Assembly (NCBI RefSeq): GCF_003591005.1
Contig: NZ_QYYD01000005.1
Coordinates: forward strand, 124,001 to 188,000
Length of the DNA: 64,000 bases
Reading direction: 5' to 3'
From: Rhodopseudomonas palustris
GTDB taxonomy: Bacteria; Pseudomonadota; Alphaproteobacteria; Rhizobiales; Xanthobacteraceae
A model generated the notes under the pieces. The model searched no databases. It was not told where the DNA came from and saw only the letters and a list, made by a program, of their open reading frames with translations. Shown piece after piece: positions 1 to 7,319 of the stretch (positions within the stretch are counted from its first letter, which is position 1; each line of letters opens with the position of its first letter). A program made the translations under genes and the position numbers.

Positions 1-1174
1 CGGCCTTAGGAAATAGATCAAGCTGGCCGCCATGCACGATCCTGCCGCAATCACTTGTGCGGTCGTGGAATTTGTCCGTGCACTTTGTGAGCCTTCCGCC
101 AGGAAGGATAATCCAATTATGGTCTGGAATTGCGCCACAGTACAAAGCGCCCGGGGTGATTGCTTGCTTGTCTTCCAAACACCAAAAACCCGCTTCCTTC
201 AGCATACCCCTTATTTGATGATACAAAGGAACGTAGTCGGCGTTCTCTAAGGACTGCTGCTTCGTATAAAAGTCATTCGGTATTGCTTGATGCACATTGA
301 CTGCAATTCTTGAAGCCGCTGGCCTGAGGTCGTCGATAAATCCAGTCCAAAGGTCAATCATCTTAGCCATGCGCGGGGTGACGTTCACCCGAAGCGTCAC
401 AAAACGTTCGTGCTCGTGAAAAACGTCGAGGAGATTGTAGAGCCCCCGCAAGATGGCGTCGTATGTTCCTCTGCCTGAGACGTTAAATCTCTGCTGATCA
501 TGGAATTCCTTCGGCCCGTCGATTGTTATCTGAACTCGACTTAACCTCGATGTTTTTAGCTTACTACAATTCGGCTTACTTAGCAGCACGCCGTTCGTCG
601 ACGTATAAGAATCATATGTGATATTTGCCTCATCCAGCAAAGGCACTATTCGCGCAGACATCCGCTCGATCGCATCAATTTTCAGTAGCGGCTCACCTCC
701 CCACCACGAAAGGCTAAATTTTGAAAGGCGCTCAGATGAACTTTGACTTTTGCCAATCTCATTGCGAATGAACGCGACTATGTTGTCTTCGTCGCCCGGA
801 CTAATATTTTCGTCTACATGATCTTGATAACAATATTCACAGCGAAGGTTGCATTGCAACGTAGTAACTATCGCCAGACTCGCAAAATTGGCGCCGGTCT
901 TTTGCTGCCAATACCGCTTTTCCAAAATGCTAATTTCGTCGATGTTCTCCTCAACAAGAAATCGACGGTCGATTAGGAGAGAGCGAATTTCAGCCTCAAA
1001 CGCCGAAGTAGGTTCCGCGTTTGGTTCATTCAAGAACTTGTAGATTATCGCGCTATCCGCAGGACCGGCCTCTAAGAGGGACCGGTTGATGAGGTTCTGG
1101 TAAATCCAGGCACCTTCTGCTCTATCTAGAGCTGAATGAACATATCGACTGCGTTTGAACAGCTGATTTGTCAC
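1..1174 (-). CDS. Radical SAM/SPASM domain protein, 3' end cut by window edge
   Basis: The minus strand is open from 1174 through the left edge, about 391 codons. I translated it by hand. After an alpha-helical N-terminal region of about 100 residues there is a CX3CX2C cluster (CNLRCEYC, residues 108-115), the 4Fe-4S/S-adenosylmethionine site of radical SAM enzymes. The family signatures WWGGEP and a TNG motif follow. Near the cut end is a Cys-rich segment (YCGAIP, then KCTDKF, then SDCGRI) typical of a SPASM auxiliary Fe-S domain, so it belongs with the peptide- and protein-modifying maturases. GTG at 1174 is chosen because GGGGGTGA lies about 5 bases upstream and an in-frame stop lies 29 codons further up. 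Base composition is AT-richer than the window core, consistent with transfer. No substrate gene is evident next to it. Confidence 0.85.
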   Translation of the reverse strand, partial: MTNQLFKRSRYVHSALDRAEGAWIYQNLINRSLLEAGPADSAIIYKFLNEPNAEPTSAFEAEIRSLLIDRRFLVEENIDEISILEKRYWQQKTGANFASLAIVTTLQCNLRCEYCYQDHVDENISPGDEDNIVAFIRNEIGKSQSSSERLSKFSLSWWGGEPLLKIDAIERMSARIVPLLDEANITYDSYTSTNGVLLSKPNCSKLKTSRLSRVQITIDGPKEFHDQQRFNVSGRGTYDAILRGLYNLLDVFHEHERFVTLRVNVTPRMAKMIDLWTGFIDDLRPAASRIAVNVHQAIPNDFYTKQQSLENADYVPLYHQIRGMLKEAGFWCLEDKQAITPGALYCGAIPDHNWIILPGGRLTKCTDKFHDRTSDCGRIVHGGQLDLFPKA

Positions 1175-1876
1175 AAGATCACCCCCGGCAACTCGGGACT
1201 CTATCAAGTCCGAGTCAATATCTTCGTGGAGCGAAACTACAGTAATAAAACCTCAAAACCAGGATGCAGTCAAGTTGTAGTTGGCGCGCCCCTCTCGCAT
1301 GCGGCGACACGCCTCGCGCATCGGGGAACCATGTGCTGGAGGAGGCAGGCGTTCCTCATCCAAATCGCCAACGCTAACTTGAATACCCGATACGGGCCGC
1401 GGTGCTGATTCAGTTCAACGGGCGCGAAGTAGATTCGCCACGACCTCCGTCTTGTGCCTTTCAACTTGACGTTGTCGGCAACCTGGAAAGCGCCGCAAGT
1501 ACGTCACTTGCAGCTTTCGACAACGCAAATGCAGTTGCGCAATTATGATTCAAAGTTCGAAATTTCTGATTCAGCGCTCGATACTTTTGATTCAAGAACT
1601 GACGTTGTTAGAATTCGGCAATAACAATCCGAAGTAACGGCCCACCGCGGCGCTCCGCCCTGAGGCCGCTCTCGCGCCCTCCATCCTCGTCACATTGTGA
1701 GCAACGTTACTACTCGATTGCCGTCGCTCTCAGAAAGTGATCATGTTGGGTGAAATAGGATCAGTTCACCGGCGAAATTTGTCACTTGCAACGCCCTGCG
1801 CCAGACTGGAAAGGCTGGAAAGTGTGCCCGCGAAGGCGGCAGCGCTACCGGCACGACAGACCGAGAGGAGGCCAAC
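1175..1876. other. Intergenic region without a convincing gene
   Basis: About 700 bases separate the radical SAM gene from the small gene at 1877. The short open frames here have no ribosome site or family resemblance. The only structured sequence is the repeat cluster at 1546-1608, plus one isolated copy of the same TGATTCA core at 1406. Confidence 0.5.
1546..1608. repeat. Three tandem 21-bp direct repeats with TGATTC core
   Basis: TGATTC begins at 1546, 1567 and 1588, exactly 21 bases apart, two helical turns. The first two units also share a TTCGA/CTCGA element at the same offset. Such phased repeats can be operator or iteron sites, or the multiple internal repeats found at the ends of IS21-family elements. 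I see no adjacent IS21 transposase, so an old IS end is possible but unproven. Confidence 0.6.
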
Positions 1877-2203
1877 ATGGGAAAATCGAATACTAGGCGT
1901 CGCGATCATCAGGCAGAATATCAGAGAGCATACCGGCAGCAGCAGAAAGTATCCCGCAAGCCTTCACGAGACGATGTCGCGCGCTTGGCGCTCTATCTTA
2001 TGATCGGTGAAGGGCTGAAGGACGGACAGGAATGCAAGCTCGCCGATTGGTGTGAGGTGGTGACAGCTGGGTTGGTCGACCAGGGCTTTGATCGAGATGC
2101 CACCCAGCACCGGCTTCATCAACTCATCGAGCGCTACGCGGATGGTTGGGATTTTCAGCGTAAGCCGCATTTGATGCAGCACGCCTTTGGGTCCTCTCAA
2201 TGA
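1877..2203 (+). CDS. Small basic protein of unknown function
   Basis: This encodes 108 residues and starts at an ATG preceded by GAGGAGG with good spacing. The N-terminus is strongly basic (RRRDHQAEYQRAYRQQQK), suggesting nucleic-acid contact. The remainder is a compact helical domain with a conserved-looking Asp/Arg-rich stretch (GFDRDATQHRLHQLIERY). I do not recognise a family. It lies about 300 bases upstream of the sigma-factor gene on the same strand, within the island. Confidence 0.65.
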   Translation: MGKSNTRRRDHQAEYQRAYRQQQKVSRKPSRDDVARLALYLMIGEGLKDGQECKLADWCEVVTAGLVDQGFDRDATQHRLHQLIERYADGWDFQRKPHLMQHAFGSSQ

Positions 2204-2504
2204 GGCGTATTCTCCCCCTTACTTCATCAAACGCCGTTGCCATCTGAATCGCTCAAACAATCTGCAACCTGGGGAAGCCGCGCAATATCCGGCTCCATCC
2301 TAAACACGACCCAGGAGTTTGCGATTGGGGCGGTGTCCGGCTGCCGGCTAAGTCAATCGCAAGGCATGGCTGAGCAATGCGGCCACACCGCCAAAATCGT
2401 TGACGAGAACCGGAGACCAAGGCCACGGTCCACGTAATAGGAAAAAGATCCTTGCAAAGAACTCGAGATCCTGCCAGGTTGCCCCTCGTTGGAGGGAGCA
2501 ATCG
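2204..2504. other. Intergenic, presumed promoter region of the sigma-factor gene
   Basis: About 300 bases with no supported gene. An in-frame extension of the downstream gene to 2400 exists but lacks a ribosome site and reads as low-complexity basic residues. Confidence 0.4.
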
Positions 2505-3071
2505 ATGTCCTACAGGTCTGCAAACGAATTCATCGACCGCATTGTCGCGTTGCGTCCGGAGTTACTTCGGCAAGCAACCTTTATGATCGGCAGGCGCACC
2601 GACATCGGGTCCCCGGAGGATTTTGTCCAGGACACCCTCGTCACTGCCTTCCAGCACATCGACCGCTTCGAAGACGAGAATCTCGCGGGTTGGTTGAACA
2701 CGATTCTACACAATCATATTCGCAATGGGCGCCGGCGTGCCAACCGATGTGCCTCGGTGCTCTCGCCGCCCGAAGAAAGCGGTGGCGACGCCGACACCGA
2801 CTTCCCTGTCCCCGCCACGCAGGAACTTGCGCTCGACGTCGAGGACGTGATGACTGCGCTGAGTACGCTGTCGTCTATCGATCAGGAAGTCATTTGGCTC
2901 GCCCGGGTCGACGGCTTGTCGCCCAAGGACATCGGGGCGCGTCTCGGATTGGCCGCGGGCAATGTCTACACACGGCTTTCGCGTGCAACGACCAAGCTCC
3001 GCGCCAAGTATGACGCAGCTCCGGCCGCAGCGACGACGTGCGCGAGCGCTCCTCATCGTCACGCGGCTTGA
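2505..3071 (+). CDS. RNA polymerase sigma factor, ECF type (sigma-70 family)
   Basis: The 188-residue protein has the two-domain layout of extracytoplasmic-function sigma factors. Region 2 (about residues 20-70) includes the core-binding stretch PEDFVQDTLVTAFQHIDRFE followed by W-LNTIL-N. A region 4 helix-turn-helix (about 120-175) includes LSPKDIGARLGLAAGNVYTR. ATG 2505 is chosen because GGAGGGAG precedes it by about 6 bases and homology begins right there. It would direct RNA polymerase to a small set of promoters, probably including its own operon. No anti-sigma gene follows. Instead, a MinD-like ATPase gene starts 7 bases after the stop, which is an unusual partner. Confidence 0.85.
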   Translation: MSYRSANEFIDRIVALRPELLRQATFMIGRRTDIGSPEDFVQDTLVTAFQHIDRFEDENLAGWLNTILHNHIRNGRRRANRCASVLSPPEESGGDADTDFPVPATQELALDVEDVMTALSTLSSIDQEVIWLARVDGLSPKDIGARLGLAAGNVYTRLSRATTKLRAKYDAAPAAATTCASAPHRHAA

Positions 3072-3078
3072 GAACTAA

Positions 3079-3861
3079 ATGATGCCATTGCGAATTTATC
3101 TCGTCGCCGGCTTCAACGGCGGCTCGGGCCGCAGCTTGACGGCGGCACTGCTGGCTTACGGGCTCCAACGTCACGGTCGCCGGCCGTTGCTGGTGCGCCA
3201 GACCTACGCTGGCTCTGTCTCCGCGACCGACCCCATTGGAGCGACGCTGCCAGTGCCGTGCAGTAGGTTGGTGCTGCCGGCCCCCTATGAACTGCCGGCT
3301 GATCTCACAGCTGGGCTAGCGACGACCATTCACGATACCGACGCACGGTTCATGATTGCCCTGAGGAACCAGGCGACGGCTGAAACCGGCCCGGACGGAG
3401 ACGTCGTCGTCGATCTCTGCTGCCACGATCGTGCCTGCAATGCTGCGACTATCTCCGACGCTGCTGTGATCCTGGTGCCGGCGCGGGCCTCGGTGCTTGA
3501 GATCGACTGGGCAGTGCGGAGCTTCAGTCATATTCGTGACATCCAGCGTTGCCGCGACACCCCAATCCCAACGCTGCTGGCGCCCATTGCTTCGGACGAT
3601 GAGCGAGCCCGCCAAATGGCGTTGCTGGGCGCCATGTTGCGCGAATGCGATCCGGAGCACCATCTTGTGCAGGGCGAGCCGGCGGACGTCATGGTGGAGG
3701 CCCCATTTCTCGACGGAGCCTCTCTGACTGCCCTCCTGATTGAACGTCCCATCTGGCGAGATCCGCAACTGACTGATCGCTGTCGTGCCTTTGCGGCCGC
3801 TGTGGCCGCTCGCGCCGACGCATTCATGACTGTGTCCATGGGGGATGCGGATGACCTCTGA
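3079..3861 (+). CDS. ParA/MinD-like P-loop ATPase with an atypical Walker A motif
   Basis: This is a 260-residue protein. The N-terminus has the beta-strand/P-loop of the ParA-MinD-VirC1 family, GFNGGSGRSLTAALLAYGL (residues 12-30). The canonical deviant motif is KGGxGKS/T; here both lysines are replaced (N and R), so nucleotide hydrolysis may be altered or absent. Residues about 108-140 contain a DVVVDLCCHD segment at the Walker B position and an AAVILVPARAS stretch like the switch region. It follows the sigma factor by 7 bases and is probably co-transcribed. A role in partitioning or in sensing for the sigma factor is only inference. Confidence 0.65.
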   Translation: MMPLRIYLVAGFNGGSGRSLTAALLAYGLQRHGRRPLLVRQTYAGSVSATDPIGATLPVPCSRLVLPAPYELPADLTAGLATTIHDTDARFMIALRNQATAETGPDGDVVVDLCCHDRACNAATISDAAVILVPARASVLEIDWAVRSFSHIRDIQRCRDTPIPTLLAPIASDDERARQMALLGAMLRECDPEHHLVQGEPADVMVEAPFLDGASLTALLIERPIWRDPQLTDRCRAFAAAVAARADAFMTVSMGDADDL

Positions 3862-4326
3862 TTGTTACGCCCCCTCCTTTGGCCTCGATAGATCGGTCGC
3901 CAGAGCAACGGTTGGCGGATGCTGCGTTGGCCTGAGCCGCTGTCCTCGAGTTCAGGCAGGGCAAGGTTGTATTCGGCCAATCCAGCTCTGGCACATGGGA
4001 CGGCCGGTCGATGATCAAGCAAGCCGAGGCCGCCCGAGCGTCGCCTTTCAATGGAGTGGAGGAGACCGGGATGGCCGGCGTCGCCGGCGAACTGCGCACG
4101 CCCGGCACCAGGATACGACGGCCCTACGATCGGAGCGCCGGGCATCAGGTAGCGCTTCCACGACGATCTCATCCGGGGCTCGCCCATAGCGTCCCGCCAA
4201 TGCTGCCCCAGCGATAAGTGTCACGCGACCACCGGCAGCACGGTGGCCGTCTTGAGGCGTGCCTTCTGGCTTCTTCACCCCTACGGCGACCGTCCCTGAT
4301 CTTCCACTACAGACAGCGAGCTCCTC
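3862..4326. other. 465-base gap without a supported gene
   Basis: High-G+C sequence with open frames on both strands, none with a ribosome site or recognisable domain. It may be decayed coding DNA or a long leader for the gene at 4327. Confidence 0.35.
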
Positions 4327-4734
4327 ATGCTGACCCGCATCTTTCCATTTCTTGACCCTGACATGATCACCCACGAGTTCTCTGAGCGCCTGATTTCATT
4401 GGCCAAGGACTGTGCCCAGCTCGAGCATGACGTGTCGTTCGTGGAAGCGAGATTGCGGACGGCACCGACACTGGATCTCTACGTCCCGCTCCTGACGCCC
4501 CTCGGCCTGCATCTCGTCGGCCAGGTCACGCAGCACCCACTGCTTGGGACACGCAAGATCATCACTTCGCAACTGTGGTTTGCCGATCCGGAAGGACGTT
4601 GGGCGCGCACTTTGTCGCGATTCTACTGCCTCGGCCGGCCCGCCGATCCCGATGGTCGGGAGCATATCACGACCACATCTTTGTTTACGTACGACGACCG
4701 GGACCTGGACGGCTGGCCAGGAGACTACGATTGA
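4327..4734 (+). CDS. Conserved-looking hypothetical protein
   Basis: The 135-residue acidic soluble protein has no signal peptide or membrane segment. It combines an N-terminal helical part (DFS-like ISLAKDCAQLEHDVSF) with a beta-rich C-terminal part ending in DDRDLDGWPGDYD. I do not recognise the family. Its stop codon overlaps the TTG start of the AAA+ gene (TTGA), so the two are translationally coupled and probably act together. Confidence 0.6.
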   Translation: MLTRIFPFLDPDMITHEFSERLISLAKDCAQLEHDVSFVEARLRTAPTLDLYVPLLTPLGLHLVGQVTQHPLLGTRKIITSQLWFADPEGRWARTLSRFYCLGRPADPDGREHITTTSLFTYDDRDLDGWPGDYD

Positions 4735-6317
4735 TCGACGACAATGATGACGACGACTTTCTGTCGTCGCCCGATGCCGTCGATCCGAACGCTATCGTCG
4801 ACGGCGCGGCAGCGGATTCCGCCGACAGCGACCAAGAGCGCCTACAAGGGCTGCCGAGGCTGCTGCGCTATGCAATGTTGGCCAAGGACAACGTCGATGA
4901 CAGCGTCACGCACCGTCTCTCCGCTGAGATCGATGAACTTTGCCCGAACCTACCCGAAAATGCAGGCTGGACGGCCACGCAGAATTCCGAGACTGGCTTT
5001 GCCCTCGCCGGTGCACTTGATCGGCTGGCGGTGTTCCGTGACCTGCCCTCATTGCGCAGCCTGAGCGACTGTGTCCGACTGCTAACCCTGACGTTACCGT
5101 GCGATGCGGAACGCTTTGGGGCATATCGGCGCGTGGCGCGTGCCATGATCCTTGCTTTTCGTCAGATCGAAGCGAGCCTCGACGACAATCGTTGCGCCGA
5201 GCTTGAGCGAATTGTTTATGGGTTCGCGGCATTGCCGGCGGCAATTGCGGCAAACGACAGCGCTTGCTCATGGCCCGCCATTTCCAATGCCACGCATTTT
5301 GGCGAGCAATTGGCGCGTCACCGGGTCCGGGCAGCTGTCGCAAGAACCGCCCAGAGCGTACGGCGTCAGATCGAACGACAAACGGAGGCGGCCAGATCAA
5401 AGGACACTACCTCGATTGAAGACACCGCTGCGGACCCAACAGCGAGCGAACCCGTCGCGCGCAACCACGTCATCGTGGCGCGTATCGACCAGAAGGAGCT
5501 CAAGAACCTGAAGTTCATCGAGCCGTTCCGACATGTGATCAACCGCGCCCTGCCGCTTGTCGAGACGCCCGCTCTCGACCGAGTCCGCACCACCTTGGCG
5601 GCCGAGTTTCCCTATGCCGTCGACGTCGTGGATTTCGCGCTCACCGACTTGATCGGCCGTCCGACCATCCAGCTGCGACCAGTGCTGCTGGTCGGAGAGC
5701 CCGGCGGCGGGAAATCACGTTTCGCACGCAGACTTGGCGAAGTGCTTGGAGTTGCAATCTGGCGGACCGACGCATCTCAATCCGATGGGAACGTATTCGC
5801 CGGAACGGAGCGTCGGTGGAATTCCACAGAGCCCTGCCATCCCCTGCTCGCGATTGCCCGCGGAGGGATCGCAAACCCAATCGTTCTAATCGACGAGATC
5901 GAAAAAGCCGCCACGCGAACCGACAATGGAAGGCTGTGGGACTGCCTGCTGGGTCTATTGGAGACCGAAACGTGCGCCCGATACCCCGACCCAGCCCTAC
6001 AAACTCCCCTCGATCTTAGCCACGTCAGCTACGTCGCCACGGCGAACACCCTGAATCCGCTGCCCTCCCCCCTGCTCGACCGCTGGCGGGTCATTGCCTT
6101 CCCGAAGCCCACGCTGGATGACCTCGATGCCTTGTTGCCAGGTTTGATTGAAGCCATTGCTGTAGATCGCGGCGTCGACGGCCGTTGGATTGCTCCCCTG
6201 GGCACCCATGAACGCGCTGCAATTACCGCTGCCTGGCGCGGCGGATCGATCCGCCGTCTGCGCCGGATCCTCGAGTCCATCCTCCAGCTTCGAGAACGTG
6301 CGGCGTCGAGACATTGA
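4731..6317 (+). CDS. Lon-like AAA+ ATPase
   Basis: From TTG at 4731 this gives 528 residues. That start is preferred because AGGAG lies 7 bases upstream and it overlaps the previous stop; the frame is open further upstream but only as a shadow. An Asp-rich N-terminus and a helical region (about 40-230) precede the ATPase core. The core has Walker A GEPGGGKSRF near 321, Walker B VLIDEIEKA near 386, and an ATANTLN sensor-1 motif. The C-terminus has the arginine-rich sensor-2 lid (GGSIRRLRRILES). The core resembles the AAA+ module of Lon-type enzymes, but there is no Ser-Lys protease domain. It may remodel a protein partner, perhaps the products of the preceding genes. Confidence 0.75.
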   Translation: MIDDNDDDDFLSSPDAVDPNAIVDGAAADSADSDQERLQGLPRLLRYAMLAKDNVDDSVTHRLSAEIDELCPNLPENAGWTATQNSETGFALAGALDRLAVFRDLPSLRSLSDCVRLLTLTLPCDAERFGAYRRVARAMILAFRQIEASLDDNRCAELERIVYGFAALPAAIAANDSACSWPAISNATHFGEQLARHRVRAAVARTAQSVRRQIERQTEAARSKDTTSIEDTAADPTASEPVARNHVIVARIDQKELKNLKFIEPFRHVINRALPLVETPALDRVRTTLAAEFPYAVDVVDFALTDLIGRPTIQLRPVLLVGEPGGGKSRFARRLGEVLGVAIWRTDASQSDGNVFAGTERRWNSTEPCHPLLAIARGGIANPIVLIDEIEKAATRTDNGRLWDCLLGLLETETCARYPDPALQTPLDLSHVSYVATANTLNPLPSPLLDRWRVIAFPKPTLDDLDALLPGLIEAIAVDRGVDGRWIAPLGTHERAAITAAWRGGSIRRLRRILESILQLRERAASRH

Positions 6318-6610
6318 CGAACTCGCTAGCGCCCATCCGCGACAACCTGATGCTAGACGAGCAGACCGGCAAAGGAAAATGCTCCCAATAATCCTCGGAT
6401 TTAGGTTCTCTCTAGACCAGCCGATGGCAACCTGAAGTTGATTTTTAACGGGAAGCGCATCCGAATCCGGTTAAATGTCGCGAGTGCCCGACCCGGCGAA
6501 TCGTCAATACAGATGCGAATCCGCGCCGAAAAGAGTCGATTGGGCCAAAACCTCTGGCAGAAGCTGGCATGTTTTGGCATCTTCTGCCGTTCCTTCCCCG
6601 AGGTGCCGCG
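6318..6610. other. Intergenic region upstream of the BREX operon
   Basis: No gene with a ribosome site is seen. It should contain the promoter of the BREX operon. No clear -35/-10 pair could be assigned by eye. Confidence 0.4.
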
Positions 6611-6805
6611 GTGCCGGACGAAATTCTAACGCTGCCTGAGGTGGCCCAGTTGCTCAAGGTCGCCGAGAAGACCGTCTACACAATGGCCCAAAAGAGCCAG
6701 TTACCGGCCTTCAAGGTGCGGGGGCAATGGCGATTCAAGCGCGTCGACATTGACCGTTGGATCGAGCAGCAGAAAGACGCCTCCCGCGATGAAGGGAGGA
6801 ACTGA
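6611..6805 (+). CDS. Excisionase-family helix-turn-helix DNA-binding protein heading the BREX operon
   Basis: This is a 64-residue protein with the HTH_17/excisionase (MerR-like winged helix) pattern: LTLPEVAQLLKVAEKTVYTM, then PAFKVRGQWRFKRVDIDRWI. GTG 6611 is chosen over the upstream ATG because GAGG sits 7 bases before it and the domain starts immediately. Its stop is one base from the start of brxF, so it belongs to the BREX operon. Small HTH proteins of this type often head type 3 BREX loci. It could autoregulate the operon or help a BREX complex bind DNA. Confidence 0.8.
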   Translation: MPDEILTLPEVAQLLKVAEKTVYTMAQKSQLPAFKVRGQWRFKRVDIDRWIEQQKDASRDEGRN

Positions 6806-6806
6806 C

Positions 6807-7319
6807 ATGGCCACTTCGCTTTCGTCTCAGATCCAGGACGTCCTGCCCAAGACGCAGGATACCTATTACAAATTGATCTTGGCAGTAGGGCCGGCACGCG
6901 TAGGCAAGACCGCCGCCCTCACAGAGCTTGCCGCAAAACACAAATGGCCGAGGGTCAACGTCAATCTTTGTCTTTCGGAGAAGCTTCTCGAACTGACACA
7001 TCGACAACGCGCGGTTCGTGTGGCGGGAATTCTCGACGACACAGTGCGAAACGAAAATTCCAATGTTGTTCTGCTCGACAATATCGAGATGCTTTTCGCT
7101 ACAGAACTGGCGCAGGATCCTCTCAAGCTGCTTCAATCCCTTTCCCGGAACCGAACGATCGTTGCCGCATGGCCGGGATACTTTGATGGTGCTGCTCTGA
7201 CCTATGCGGAGCCGGGCCATCCCGAAGCTCGCCGATATCCAACGCCCCAAGCGGTGATCGTTAGAGCTGGCAAGGCCGATCAGCCAGACATTGGATCGCC
7301 TGGGGAGGAGTCGAAATGA
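6807..7319 (+). CDS. brxF: BREX-3 P-loop protein BrxF
   Basis: The protein has 170 residues. A single P-loop domain carries LAVGPARVGKTAAL (about 29-42) and a Walker B-like strand VVLLDNIEMLF. BrxF is the small NTPase specific to type 3 BREX (bacteriophage exclusion) systems and is encoded immediately before brxC. ATG 6807 has GGGAGGA 6 bases upstream. The stop overlaps the brxC start by ATGA, indicating translational coupling. Family assignment rests on the P-loop, size and gene order; the exact biochemical role of BrxF is not settled. Confidence 0.8.
   Translation: MATSLSSQIQDVLPKTQDTYYKLILAVGPARVGKTAALTELAAKHKWPRVNVNLCLSEKLLELTHRQRAVRVAGILDDTVRNENSNVVLLDNIEMLFATELAQDPLKLLQSLSRNRTIVAAWPGYFDGAALTYAEPGHPEARRYPTPQAVIVRAGKADQPDIGSPGEESK

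Noticed and set aside
1270-1464. Minus-strand 64-codon frame upstream of the radical SAM gene as a possible substrate peptide
   Set aside because: Composition of a chance frame and no start signals.
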